Origin: Populus alba
Lineage: Eukaryota; Streptophyta; Magnoliopsida; Malpighiales; Salicaceae
DNA length: 64,000 nucleotides
Assembly: GCF_005239225.2 (NCBI RefSeq)
Contig: NC_133284.1
Coordinates: forward strand, 53,451,416 to 53,515,415
Direction: 5' to 3'
Under the pieces are notes generated by a model. It was not told the DNA's origin, did no database searches, and saw only the letters and a list, made by a program, of their open reading frames with translations. Positions 1 through 12,765 of the stretch are shown one piece after another; within the stretch, counting starts at the first letter, position 1; every line of letters begins with the position of its first letter. Both the position numbers and the translations under genes were made by a program.

Positions 1-336
1 TGAGGAATAGATCTGAGGCTACTCTGGGTGACTTTCATCTACAGTATAAAACATATGAGAGGTGTTGGTGACCACAAATCCAACTGCATCCATGAACTTT
101 GTGGACTCCTCTATCTTTCGTCAAATGTCGTATCCATCACACACTCCTCCATTGTTCAGAGTTGGCAAGTACATGTGAAAGCAATAAATAGTAACCAGAG
201 ATTTTTGGGTCCAAGTCAAGGAGATATCTTGAAGTATTAGTTTGTTGCTTCAAGTTGCTGGCACGACTACTCTGTTGCAGTTCCTATTCCTTTGCTTTAA
301 TAAATGTTTGTCCTAGTCTCTAGGAATCAATTAATA

Positions 337-536
337 TGTTAGGTTGTTAACAGATCGTGGCATGTTAAGCTGCTATAAGTTAGCAACTCTGTTGCTTTTA
401 TTTTCAATAAATATGTAAACAATTGCTGTGAAATAATAAACAATTTTCTGTATTCAATCCCTTTTTTTTAATAATACTGCAGTATCAATATTGCAGCTCT
501 TACAATTCTCTTCTATTATTCTTTTCTTACATAACA
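337..536 (+). repeat. Possible LTR or LTR fragment (Copia-like)
   Basis: A 200-bp stretch begins TGTTAGG and ends ATAACA, so its ends form the TGTTA/TAACA inverted pair usual for plant LTRs. It contains AATAAA-type polyadenylation signals near the middle and a CT-rich 3' end. No matching target duplication is visible on the two sides and no clear polypurine tract precedes it, so it may be a lone 3' LTR or chance. It abuts the PPR relic on its right. Confidence 0.3.
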
Positions 537-544
537 CTCAAACA

Positions 545-1140
545 CGTAAACACTTTCATGAAGCCACTTCAGCAAGTTCCACATTGCACAAAACACAATC
601 TTTATTGAGCATTTCATCAAACACACACCCTTCATCAAAGAACTACCAACAAGCAGATCCAAATCAAAACCCATCTCCAAAATCATATCTTGACTTGAAC
701 CACCTTCCCTAATCTCACATTATTCAAACCCGTACAAGCCTTAATTACAGAAGGAAAAGTATACTTGAACGGGCAAAGCAGCACAACCCAACATTTTAAA
801 ACAAAACAATAAATCAAAATCGAAACAACCCATTTTCACAAACCCTCTAATCATCGATTTCCATGGCATGGAATAATAAAACTCAAGCTGTTTAAACAGT
901 TTCTTAGCATCCATAAAAACCATTACAAAGCACATGCATACCCCACATTTTCCCACCCGTTAAGCCATTGGTGATGTTTTATCCATTAACAATGAATTGG
1001 GTATGTAGTTGCTTTCCTTGTTTAAGTTTTGGACTTGGTTTTTTGCAGGATTGATTCAAGTTGGGTGTCTAAAGAGTCTTCATTGTTTAAAAAGATTGGA
1101 TCTTTCAAGGCTTTTTTTAGGACTTCAGCCAAGTATTTGT
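545..1140 (-). pseudogene. Pentatricopeptide repeat (PPR) protein relic
   Basis: Read on the minus strand, three frames together give a PPR protein of the PLS class. In order come a leader ending in SLDTQLESILQ (about 1040-1075), QGKQLHTQFIVNG followed by a stop (about 985-1023), MDAKKLF and SMIRGFVKMGCFDF (inside the open frame 741-956), GFDLDLLVGSSLMK (about 625-665) and VFDEMLNKDCVL (about 587-622). The order matches the N-terminal half of organelle-targeted RNA-binding PPR proteins resembling Arabidopsis At4g21300 (recalled family, not searched). Stop codons and at least three frame changes break it, and the C-terminal repeats are absent. PPR proteins normally bind organellar RNA; this copy cannot make one. 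Confidence 0.75.
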
Positions 1141-1149
1141 GAAATATAG

Positions 1150-2029
1150 TTTCTTAGCATCCATTGTGTGTGCGCGCCAGCCATTAATTTGAATAAATCA
1201 CATTTAAGAAGCTCTCTACATCTTTATCAAACTCAACTAAAAATCTGAACCCAATGATGTTTTAACGTTACCCATAATACCATTATCATCAATTTTATTG
1301 GTTGGTGACATCATAGAAAGATGTGCGTGCAATGAAAATGCCGCAAGAGAAAGTTATAGTTCCTCGAATAAACACACCAGAGAGACCAACCTCCAGGCAC
1401 ATGTCTGTTTGATATTGCTACCAAATTAGGTTGTTAGTGCAAAAAACATTTTTGAGGTTTTTTCAACTCAACGGCAAGTCCAATCATATTGCCAAACATT
1501 CCTCCTTGAAGTGGCTGGCAGGCCTTAATATTTACAAATGGTTCAACCCAACCCCAATTCTTCTTCCTTACAGAAAATCCTCCCCTGAAACAGGATGAGA
1601 GTGGTTGCTAGTGAACTGAGCAAATAAGAACTCAGAACTAAGAAGTAACACGTACAGAAATGATAGCTCCAAGTGTACCTGGGGCAAGACAATTCATTGT
1701 TCAAGTGTGCCTCCAATGCGAGAGAGATGAGATTGACAGGGAAATATAATAGCCATCTTGTACTCATTTGCTATACAAGAAATGTATTCAGAATCTTAAA
1801 CTAAAACAAAGAATCCCTCTTCCAAGTGATATGGACAAATAAATTATTATCTTCAAGGAAAATCTTCCAATCTAATATATATCAATCCTTCCTCCCGATT
1901 CCTAACTCTTGCACTCTGAACAGGTCAGTTACGGGCGGCTCTTTGACAAATGGAAATCGTTTCTCAAAAAATGCAACTACTGATACAAAGGTGTCTTCGA
2001 GGGAGGTAACTATGGTCAACGCAAAAATC
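1150..2029. other. Stretch without recognisable gene
   Basis: The two short open frames here (one per strand, each under 80 codons) show no family motifs. Base composition is less AT-rich than the intergenic DNA further right, so the stretch could be decayed genic or 3'-flanking sequence of the SMU1-like pseudogene that ends just beyond it. Confidence 0.4.
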
Positions 2030-5000
2030 TCAAGGCTTCCATAATTACATTGTGCAATCTTCACTGTAGGTAGCAAGAAGATTTTGATGGGTCACACCTA
2101 TTACATCCTTCTCGTGAACCTGGCAGTACCAAAGGTCAAAACATGCACTTGCGAGGTTAGAATGATCTATGCACTGAATTGCACATAATAAGCAGAAAAG
2201 CAACCAATGCAAAAGACACCAAACTATGCAGTTTCTTGACTGACTTAGGGCAGCTTCTATGTTACAACATCCATGCACAAACATGAAGCTACATGCTCAG
2301 AGAAGAATCCCAGAAGAATTGATAACTAATCAGCTCATATACCAAAGCAACAAACACCAATCCATACATAAATTTCATAGCAGTTTAACGTCATGTAAAT
2401 TTGTATCACCTAATAAGCCCTCGTCGAAACAAGGACAGCTAAGTCCAGCCCAGATTCTTCTCTCATTTTTATTCTCCCTTTTGGGTTTATACCAAAACAC
2501 TCGATTGAGAACAAGTTTATTTTTACAAGATTATAGATTGGTTGCTGGTTTAAGATGAATGGAAAAGGACGAAATAGAGAGCAACCCAAAACCCTGGACC
2601 CTGCCACTGCCATAGTGAAAATTCACCTTCATTAGATGCTCTAGTTTGCCGGATTGGACGCTGAAGCAGTAAATATTCCTGCAGGCAATTTTGAGGACAA
2701 TTATTAACAAAATTAAGCCGTCTCAAACACCCATCTCTCAACTTATCTCAGCAATAAATGACATTTTCATTTCATCTTTCTCTTCTTTTTTTATAGAATT
2801 CTTATTTTATGAGAAAATAAATAAAACACAAAATTGAAAATTTTATATCAGAATCAGGTGGATGAAGAGATACCTGTCTTCACCAACACAGTAGATCCAT
2901 TCCCCTTTTGGTGATACACAGGCTGCAGCAAAATCTCCACCTTCTCTTTTACCCGAAGAAAAGCTCTTCACAACCTGCATAACAGTCGCTCAAAGCAAGA
3001 TGTTATTCATAATGAATGATCAAAACTCCTCTACTTATGCACCCTGAAAGAGTTTCAGTGAACAAAAAAAGTACCTTAACCAGTAAAACATAGAATTGTA
3101 ATCTATCTATAGAATGGTAATCTGTTTATATTTGCTTTTGTGGTGGTCTAAGACTAGTAAATGCTAGAGAACTGTCAATGGTTTGCTGTCAAAAAAGTAG
3201 TTGGTACACTATCTAAAATTTGGTCCCAACCCCAAAACCAATCATGGAGTAACAAATAAGTGACAAACTATTAGCATCAGCTGGAGTTGAGAGAAACTAC
3301 CTGTCCTTGAAGTGTCATAATGCATACCGATGATGTCATGTTAAATACAGCAATATGATCAGTGTTTTTTGGGAAAAGATTAACAGAGTTCACAGAAGCA
3401 TCACCTCCCTAACAATCCACACAACAAGCAACAATCAGCTATGTGCTGTAGAAGGCAAAAGCAAGATGTATAGCATGGATGTATTCTATCTCTGGCAAGC
3501 CCCATGAGACAATGCAGCTCAATCATGATCATAAAATTGGATTAAGAAGAAATACCCTCAATGGTGGTGGTGTCCTGAATGTATGTATACAGTCAATACT
3601 CTTCATATCCCAAACCTACTAAGAGGCAAAAAGGAAATTTGTTATAGCTGCGAGAGAAAAGGAATGTAACCTGATGAAAATGCTGCAGCTTAATGAGTGA
3701 CTCACCTTGACTGTGCAATCACTGGAGTCAGTAACAGCACGAGTTCCATCACTAGTGAAGATGGCATCATTCACATAAGATTAATAGCAAGAAAATAACT
3801 GTTGTATGGATAGGGGAATGACTAAAGTTAGAAATTCAATGACCACACGAGTAAAATAGAGATAAAGATAATAGTGTTAACAGGTGTCAAGCGCATTATA
3901 GTGGTAAGCAGGGTCACTATAGACAAAATTAACTTGATATACACAAAATAAAACAGTCCATTAATTTAATCAAACCTGGCTGTGTTGTCAAATGATGCAC
4001 TTAGCAGCTGGCTTCCATCACAAGAGAAAGCAAGACTCGTGATTCCCTGAGAATGTGCACATTGAATACAGCGCAAGCATTGACCAGTCCTTATACACCA
4101 GACCTGAGAAAAATTGCATGTTAACAAAGTTCCTTGCATATGGCAAGGTCAAGTTCCAACTTTAATAATTTTTCCATAAGCCCTGACCAGAAATGCAAAT
4201 TTCACCCGAGCTGGAAAAACACACAAAGCTTAAATACAAAAAGGTGTGCTAAAACATCACCGCTATTCCATATAAATAACAAAATATTTTCCTCCACTCA
4301 TAAAGCATTCTCTAAGTCCTCACAATCTGCAAATCAATAAGCTCAAATGCATACCAACCACAATCAAACTTAAAGTATCAGGTCTTAAGAACTTTTCATG
4401 ACTTTTTTTTGGCTCCCCCTAATTCTTTTGAGAAAAATTTACACTTTCTGGTCCCAGTAGAGTTACCAAGTTGTCTCAAGAACTCATTTTTCACAAGATC
4501 ATTATAAACTAATGCCTCTATTGTCTCAGAAGGAAGCTTTATAGATAATTTAAACATGCACAACCGTTAAGAGAACTAGAGAACAACTTTAGATATTATA
4601 TAGGATATAAAAAAGAGAGAATTCAGAACTGTGGAGTAGATGCAAGCATGTAAGGCTATGACTTACTTTGATCCTCCCATCTTTTGCTCCAGATGCAAGC
4701 ATCTCAGAATCTCGGCTAAAATCAACAAAGAGGACAGGATCATCATGCATCATAAAAGTTTCCTGAAAAGATTTTACATTTTTAGCAAAAAACTACTAAA
4801 TCCTAAATCAATTTGAAACAACCAAAGGACACATGGAAATAATCCGTTCTCATGTTCTACTTTTCATTCTTTCTCTACTCATGTTTTGGCACATGCTTGA
4901 GTTTTCCTGTGAATCTTTAAAACCTATATGACGCCAATGAAAAAACAATACAGGATTCTGTTTAGCACAGAGCACGCGATAACCGGAGCAGAATCAGTTT

Positions 5001-6159
5001 GGTGCGGTGAATGACAGAGGTTCAATTTTGGATGATATATGATGCAGGGATAGACCTTAGATGTTTCTTTTTCAAGATGATATCCCATAACATTGAACAG
5101 ACGAGAAAATGGATGAGATTTGATCAGGTGAGGCTCAAAATGAGAACTATATAATATTAACAAAAAAAACTACACTATCCCTTTCCTGTTATCAATAACA
5201 ATTAAAAAAAAAGAGCAAACAAAAGGTTATAAAAAGAAAACTCACATCAGCCTGGTAATGAAGATCCTTTTTTAGATTTCCACTTGCATAATCCCACACC
5301 TAGCAGTGATCAACAGATGAAATATCACTAAAGACTCATTCACTAATTTTTAATCGTCTAGAAGCAGTTTCCAAAAGCATAACTCGATAAACCCATCAAT
5401 AGAACATAAGACAAGGAACTGCCCATCTGGTGAGAATTTAGCACATTCTGCACGACTTTTTGTTCCAAACTGCAGAACAATGCAACAATTTAAAACTACA
5501 AAATAATACATGCAAACTGGATAAAAATAAATATCACTTTTAGCCTGAATACTGCTGAACCCCCCTGTCATTGTTCTTAAAATTCTCATATCATTCCAAA
5601 AGGTCCATGTAATAAATTTGGATTAATGCAATTACCTTTGTGGTGTGTGAAAGAGTTGCTGGATACATATCATCTACATCTTGTTTCATGGCAGCTGTTC
5701 CTCGGAATAGATCAAACTGAGTTCCTGGAGGAAGCAACCCTGGATGAGGCAAACAAAATAGCTTACATCCATTATCTTCAGTGACAGTAAATGGCTAAAA
5801 AGTGTATCAAATTTCCCGTTGCCCACTCCCATGAGCAGAGATTTTGAGGATCGACCTTAATTTAAAAAATAAAGCACTCCAAACAAGACTGTCCATCCAA
5901 GGGAAACAAAATGATAAACACTACTGTACTACACTGACAGTTATAGAGTTGAAAATTTGTTAATCCTTGCTTTTCGCTGTCTCTAATTGACTCTACTATT
6001 ACACCCATAAACACTACTGTAAATCACATTCTAATCCCAAATAACCTCCAGAATCTTTACAATTGTAAGCAACAACCACTGACAACACAAATAGGGGAAG
6101 ACAAGGAAACCTTGAGCAATCTATGCACGGCGTTTCTCCTTTGTTGATTCTTGATAAGC
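2030..6159 (-). pseudogene. SMU1: SMU1-like WD40 splicing factor pseudogene, introns retained
   Basis: The functional protein is a spliceosome-associated LisH-CTLH-WD40 factor. Recognised minus-strand exons are 6111-6159 (AYQESTKEKRRA, stop, IAQ), 5636-5739 (LLPPGTQFDLFRGTAAMKQD), 5383-5469, 5246-5299, 4667-4762, 3976-4103, about 3715-3780, 3556-3615, 3301-3408, 2874-2974, 2627-2678 and 2045-2119. Most borders are GT/AG, so this is a duplicated gene, not a retrocopy. Lesions: a stop in the first exon; loss of the first N-terminal exons and of the exon between KRRA and LLPPG; a missing base at the donor after DGFIE (5383); loss of the segment coding HGLKSGKMLKEFRG; substitutions in the fourth repeat (CLRCIQC for CLRRLEC); a 9-base deletion near the end (VTHQN for VTHHPHRN); and a stop replacing Lys five codons before the ancestral end (2030-2032). 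The family sequence is from memory. Confidence 0.88.
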
Positions 6160-6394
6160 CTGTCATGTTTCACACAATTCCCGAGCCTTTGAGAAGACAG
6201 TAGAAGAGTACCCTTAAACCCCAATTATATTATTGATAGGCATGGAAATTCATTTGGAGGGTTTTTATCTCTTATAATGCAAATCAGGAAGAAGAAAATG
6301 TTAATGCAATAAGTATTTCTATATAGCATTTATGTCCCAAGTCGAAGAAATGATTTCTTGTTACAAAAAATACCAAAAGACAACAATGATTTAG

Positions 6395-7160
6395 CTTTGT
6401 TTGTTTTTTAGAAACTGTTTTGAGCAAATCACTTTTTAAATTGTTTTTTTTGTATTTATTTGCAATTAGAATAGTTAGTTAGCTGAAAATATTTTTTAAT
6501 AAAAAAAAAATTAGTTTGATTTACAGAAAAGTAATATTTTTAAAAAATTATAAAAAATATAGAAATATTATATTATTTGTTGATTATATCAAATTTAGTC
6601 CTCAAACTTTTAATTGTTATATATATTTTATTTTGAATATTTATTTTTCAATTTTATCCCTTAGAATTTAATTTTTATATTGACTTTATTCCTTATTTTA
6701 TAATTTTTATTTGCTTTTTCCTTATCTAATTGAATTTTTTATTTATCAAATTTAGTCATTATTATTTTAATTGTTACTTATTTTATTTGAAATAATTTAT
6801 GAAATATTAATTATTATTATTTTAATTTCTTCATCTTTCAATTTTTTTTATTTTTTAGATTTGATCTCTATTATTTTAATTATTATTTATTTTATTTGAG
6901 ATAATTTATGAATTTTTTTTTTAAATTTCATTCTCATTCAAGTTTTTAATTTGTAAGATTTGTTTATAATTATTTTAATAAACTTAAAAAAAATAAAATA
7001 TTAATAAGTTATTTTTTGGTTTATTTTCCATGATATAACCAAACATTGAAAAAATATTTTCCAATTTATTTTTCATTACACTACCAAACATCGAAAAATA
7101 ATTCATTTTTTCTGGAATTCACTTTTCAAAAAGAAACTAATTTCAAGTAAACAAACGGTT
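6395..7160. mobile_element. Possible degraded DNA transposon or MITE
   Basis: The left end carries TTTGTTTGTTTTTTAG and the right end carries the inverse AAGTAAACAAACGG, giving a rough inverted repeat over about 20 bases. The phrase ACCAAACAT occurs twice near the right side, as in many A/T-rich plant MITEs. No clear target duplication was found and no protein is encoded. Confidence 0.3.
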
Positions 7161-8840
7161 GTGATTCTAGACAAATATTACTATATATTGAAGCAGTGTT
7201 TTTACTCTTTAATCCTTATAGCAAAAATAGTTATGCTTGTCGTTGGAGGTATAATTGTCTTTTTTAAAATGCATTAACCATTTCAAAATTTATTTGGATT
7301 AAATAGTTTAGAAATGTTTCTTTTGCTAATGTAATAATTGATTTTCCTAGCAAGAAAAATTAGGCTTTGATCAAGGGGTTTTTTTGTCTTTTGTAAAAAC
7401 AGAAATAAGGTATTTAAATTCATCCCCTTGGAGAAGGAAAAAAATAGTAGGGGCATAGGGGCTTCTCAGTCTTTTTTATTTTTTGAAACGGTAAAATTAT
7501 TATATAATCCTTTGACTCTAAAAAAATTAAAACTGCTAGCAAGGGTGTGTTTGTTTTTTTATATGGTTTTGTTGTAATTCTTAAGTGGGGTTAGGGATAT
7601 TTGAGTATTTTAATACGCATAAATTATTATTTTATTTTGGAGGTGGCTGATGCATGCTTCGTACTTGCCAACAAATGAGCGTCTCTCGTGCTTTTTTTTT
7701 TGTTTGTAGTGCGTGCAACACCCCTATTTGTACTGAATATCACCACTCAGGACGACATTCAATGCGCCTCACCATCCTTATCACATTGGTGAGCTGCATG
7801 TTCGCAGCTGTGACATGGAGGAGTGTCGGCCATGAGTTTTTTCCTTTGTCCCTCTCTCCTTCTAGAAACCACAATGGACATTGCAAATATATATGTGTGT
7901 GTGTGTGTTTTTGTTAAATTAAATTAGGTCCCTATTATTTTGATTGCAATATATTTGGTTTTGAATTATTTATTGAGTTATTTTTTTAATTTCATCACTT
8001 TACACTTGATTTTTGTATTAGATTTGATCTAAATTCTTTTTAATTGTGGCGTGTTTGGTCTTGGATCCCTGATTGAATTAATTTATCTTTGAATTTCATC
8101 ATTTGACATTTTATTTTTGTATCAAATATGGTCCTCACTCTTTTGATTATTATTTTTGGTTGTTTTTATCCTTTTCTTGATTGAAATTGTTTTTCAATTT
8201 TATCCCTTATGATTTGGTTTTATTTTTTTGTATGTCAAATTTGATTCTCTTTCTTTTTAAATCTATATTTTTTAAACCATTTTTTTTTTTTATAATTTGT
8301 TTTTTCAGTTTCATGATCCATATTACAAGTTTTTAAGGTTGGACTGGGTTAGCTTCAGTCATTTTAAAAAAAATTAAAAATTTCATCCATCATCATTAAG
8401 TTCGTTAGAAATTTGTATTCGTTTTTTTATTCTTTTGTGAATTTGATTTTATTTTCTTTTCAATTTTTCCATTGAATTCAATATTTGATGATATTTAATG
8501 TTTGACCATCTATATTTTGATTTCTAATTTTGATCATTCACTATTTTATTAAAATTTAATTTGTTTTTAATTTTATCATTAGATCTATAAACTTAATTTT
8601 TTTTATTTTTTTTTAGATTTGATCCTCATTCTCTTAGTTTTTATTTTGAATTCATTTGTTAATTTGATTTTTTTTTCAATTCAAAATTTTTATTTATACT
8701 CTCAAATTTTTTTTTCCAAATAAAATCCTTATTCTCTCAATTGTTTTTTCTTTTATCCTTTAAATTTTTTATTTCACCATTAATATTTTATTTATTGGGA
8801 TTTGATCTCCTTGATTTTTCTCATTGTTTCTATGCTATGC
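6590..8840. repeat. T-rich degenerate tandem repeats
   Basis: A phrase near TTTGATCCTCATTCTTTTGA, followed by TTATTTT and a T-rich tail, recurs many times (for example about 6745, 6855, 8025, 8125, 8235, 8620, 8715, 8800) at irregular spacing of about 60-120 bases. Copies are strongly diverged. No coding frame of interest runs through it; the short frame at 7654-7917 lies in a less repetitive gap and shows no family motif. Confidence 0.5.
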
Positions 8841-10660
8841 TCAAGATTCATTCCAGGACAATTATCGAGTCATAGGTTGAGTGGGTTGACTCGAGTGAAC
8901 CTAAATCAACCAACCTTTTTTGTGTTATAAAAAAATTAAAATGATATCATTTAAAAAAAAATAGTCTATTGTTTTGTTTAGATTTTCCATAAGTTAACTA
9001 GAACATGGTTCAATCCAGGTTTTTGGTTGTTTTACACTTGATTAAATGTTCCCAAATTTCTTTTGATGATCATTATTTTCTTTAGTTTTCTTTATAATTA
9101 GGTTTTCTCTATTTTGTGATTCAAGGTTTATCCGAGTGGTATAGATTATTTTGTATATCACTTTTTTTTTAATCCTCGATTTTTTTTTCCTTGGGGGCAT
9201 AGTTGTGGGCATGCGACGAGGAAATGTGTCTCTACGGAAGATCAGTTTATGGACGGAGCAGTTGTAGTGAATTGAAATGGAGCTCCATATCTGTGTCTGA
9301 AACCCGAACAACGATCAAGCTCAAGCCCATCGCAAGCCCTTGTGTCTTGTAGGAGCTCAACATTCTTCTGGGCTGCAATGTCATGTGGTCAGGTAACCAT
9401 GAGTCCACCACCACATGTTATGATGTTTCCGTTCAGCCTCAACATTCTTCTTCTTTGAGCATTTTATGAGCCGCTGCGGGGCTTTCCAATCAGAGTTTTC
9501 TCGAAAGCTAAAAAAAAATAAAAATAAAAATTATTAAACTTGAAACAATCTGCAAACTTTTTAATCCAATTTTTTTATCTAACCTAAATTTAATATTAAA
9601 TTATATTTAATACTAAATATATGGGTTGTCTCAACCTAACTTAATTAATAAGTACAAAAATAATTAGGATATTGAAAACATGGTTTTGAACTTTTTTTAT
9701 ATATAAAAAAAATGATATTTTTATTTTTATCTGAGTGCTCCACTGGGTTTAATAATTTTATATTTTTAAGAAAAAAAAATATTTTTTACTTAATTATATG
9801 ATAATAAATATAGATATTTATAAAATTAAGTACAAACCAAACATCATAATATCTACTTGAGGTTATAATAATTTTATAAAAAATAATCCAAAACAATTTA
9901 TGAAAACAAAGTAGACATTACTTAAGAACTTGTTTCAGACAATTTGCTTGACAGAACACAGAATCAATGCCACAGTTTGCATCAAACAGCTAGCTTCGTT
10001 ACATCTTATGCCAAACTGTCCCCCGAATTCTAGCATAATTAAGAGAGAGATGTGGATGCATGACGATGGTTTTCTGAACTTGATTTGCACTTAAAGGGGC
10101 TTAGGATCTCTAAAGGATTCCTCAATTAATGGGTAAAAGATTTTAGCTTCCTCTCTTTGGAAATAAAGTAATTTATATCACATGGGTAAGGGTTACATGC
10201 CACACAATCCAAGGGCTTAACTATCCAAAACCCTAATTTAAATGTCAAATATCACATATAAATTAATCAATCAAGAAGATGGTTCGGCTAGCTGTTTCCA
10301 ATGTGCCTATAGCATATATTACAATAATATTGGTCTCATGTTCTCAAGATCATGATCATCATAAGATTAAAAAAAAAAAAAAAAAAAACAGGCTTGGTTT
10401 GCACTCCTTTGGGAAGAAGCTTCCTTAGTTGAAGGCATCGATCGTGATATTAATTGGTCCAGCTAGTTCAAGTAGTTCTTTCTTTAGCTAAAGCCTATGC
10501 AGTAGGCACTGTGGTTGGTGGTGAGAAGCAGGAACCCCACGCATGATCATTAGGGCTCCCAAGCTCTATGGAGTTTGAAAATTTCATAAATTCAATACAT
10601 GTCTAGCACTAGAGATCAATTAATGTGTCTTTCTCATATTGACTTATATATATATATATA
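8841..10660. other. Intergenic DNA without recognisable gene
   Basis: Mostly AT-rich sequence. A GGTTGACTCGAGTGAACC-type phrase near 8885-8910 belongs to a dispersed family also seen at 49.5, 50.4, 58.9 and 59.3 kb. The section 9180-9510 is more GC-rich and might be old genic sequence, but neither strand gives a recognisable protein. A poly-A run lies at about 10371-10388 and a TA microsatellite at about 10646-10667. Confidence 0.4.
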
Positions 10661-10676
10661 TATATATTGTCATGAG

Positions 10677-11676
10677 CAAGGGCGGAGCCAGGAATTTTTT
10701 TTATCCTGAGCTATTAAATAAATATATAAATATTTTTTAAGATCGATTATTAACTCATGTTCATAAATTTTTAAAATTAATAGTAAAGTTTTAATTCAAA
10801 TACACTATTCAAAATATTAAAAAATAAATTTGAAAGTACATAAAATTAAAGCGAAAGTAAAAATAAACTCACTATTAAAGTTACATCCTTTGATGTTTTG
10901 TGGAATATAATTCATGTATAATTGAATCTAAATCAATATTGTAACAATCCCTCAATCGGGATAAATTAACAATCTCATGTCAACTGGAAAACAAAGTAAT
11001 TAAAAAATTTTTTCTCTTTTAATTTCTTCTTCCTTCACTTGATTCTTTCCTAGATTAATGTTTTATAAGTTGGACTTTGTTAGTTTACAAGGTTATTCTC
11101 TTACTCTTTTTTTTTCCTTAAATTTTTTTTTATGTTTTTCCCTTACTTTTTTTCTATTTCTCTCTCGCCTTTTCTTTTCTTTCTTCTTCTATTCTACTTC
11201 TGCTCAGTCGGCAACATATAAAAGAAAGGAGGAGTTGATTTGTTTTATTTTTTAATGGCAAATAATCATTTTACTCTTAATGAATCATTTTGCTTTTATT
11301 TGACAGTCCTTTTTTTATTAGCACTACCAAGCTCCATTCATCCTAAACTCTTAACTAGATTTTATTCAATATATTTTAAGATCCCTCATAAAATTTCAAC
11401 TCGATCTGATGGTCGGATTGAAAATTACGTCCAATAACGTAAAACTGATCAAATTATGATTTTTTATTAAATTTCTAAATTTCTTCAAAAATTCTGAAAT
11501 TTTAACCCAAGCTAAAAGCATCATATTAGAAAGACTCCACGCAAATTTTTCAAAAAATTTTTGATAACTTGATTGAGAATTATAATGTTTTTTTACATAA
11601 AACTAGTTAAAAATTATTGATAAAATCTTGACCTAGGCTAAAGCCCACCCTAAACTTTGCCATGCCTCCGCCTATG
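10677..11676. mobile_element. Non-autonomous hAT-like transposon, 1,000 bp, with 8-bp target duplication
   Basis: The element starts CAAGGGCGGAGCCAGG and ends with the inverse, ...GCCTCCGCCTATG; the terminal inverted repeats agree at 12 of the first 18 positions. It is flanked on both sides by the identical octamer GTCATGAG (10669-10676 and 11677-11684). An 8-bp duplication with CA...TG termini is the hAT pattern. The interior is AT-rich; two plus-strand frames (11058-11255 and 11240-11437) are low-complexity, with no transposase motif. The next two bases also match, so a 9-10-bp duplication of Mutator type is a less likely alternative. Confidence 0.75.
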
Positions 11677-11689
11677 GTCATGAGCATAT

Positions 11690-12750
11690 ATTTTTCATAT
11701 ATATCATAAGCTAATATTGTTATAAGTTATTATTAATACTTAGCTCCATAATATGGAGAAATTCTGAATTCAAATAGATTATGAATTTCTAATTCTTATG
11801 ATAGTTAAGGTTGTATTTGGTTATTATTTAAAATATAAATGAAAATTATAAAATAAACAAAAATGTATTAAATTGAAAAGATAGAGACGAAGATGGAAAT
11901 ATATGATAGTTTATATATATTAGTGCATCGATCGAGCATCATTCTGGTTCAGAAAACAAATCTCACAAATGCAAAACACGTACCCAAAATCTAGATTATT
12001 GGTTTGGTAAGAACCCTCGTGTCTATCAACTTATTCAAAAATCAAATTATTAATTTAAACGAAAATCTAAAAATTAATTTTTTATTAAATTAAAAACAAA
12101 GAAACCGGTGGCAGTGTCGATCAAAGCTGTCCATGTAGAAGACGTCGACGGCCGCGATCCATGTAACCGGTGAACTTGCCGGTAGACGGCTTACGTAGGG
12201 TGGTGTAAGATGCTTATGCAAGTGTCTCTCGCGTGCCATATCAATTGACATTGCAGGCGAAGACAACTAAACACGAGATATTAATTTAAACTAGAGAGAA
12301 CACCCCATTTTAATCTTAATTAGTTATTTGATCATACCCCACTTCTTGATTAGATTAGATTAATTATTGAAAGAAATGTTCGTCATCAGCGAAGAAAGTG
12401 GCATCCTATTGTTGAGTGACGGATTTTTATACTATGGGCAGTGATGATAAATAATTGCGGTGGTGGGTGCACATGGACATGGATGCTTGTAAATCTTTTT
12501 ATTAGTGTTTTTGGAAACACAAAAACAATGTATAGTAATGCTCAGAGAATCCCAGTTCAATTTGCTCTCTTGTGGGGAGGAGGGTGTGTCATGCAGGAAC
12601 GTGGGGCAAGTGTTGTCTGGAGCCAATCAAATGAATGATTCTTCCATAACTATGTTACTACTAGTTAGCTTGGCTTTAGCTAGGGTTTCCATGGGATATT
12701 GGACCACCCCACAGGGGAGAATCAAAGATTAAGGAGAGAATCCCAATTAG
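11690..12750. other. Intergenic DNA without recognisable gene
   Basis: AT-rich sequence with a short GC-richer island at about 12110-12250. Overlapping frames on both strands at 12432-12732 have no family motifs and probably arise by chance. Confidence 0.4.
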
Positions 12751-12765
12751 CAGGTTCTTGTATAT

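Noticed and set aside
7654..7917. 87-codon plus-strand frame with a hydrophobic middle
   Set aside because: It ends in a GTGTGT microsatellite translated as cysteine and valine, has no family motif and lies among degenerate repeats.
12432..12732. Three overlapping frames on both strands
   Set aside because: Mutual shadows of the same GC-richer stretch, with no motif, no splice context and unremarkable length.
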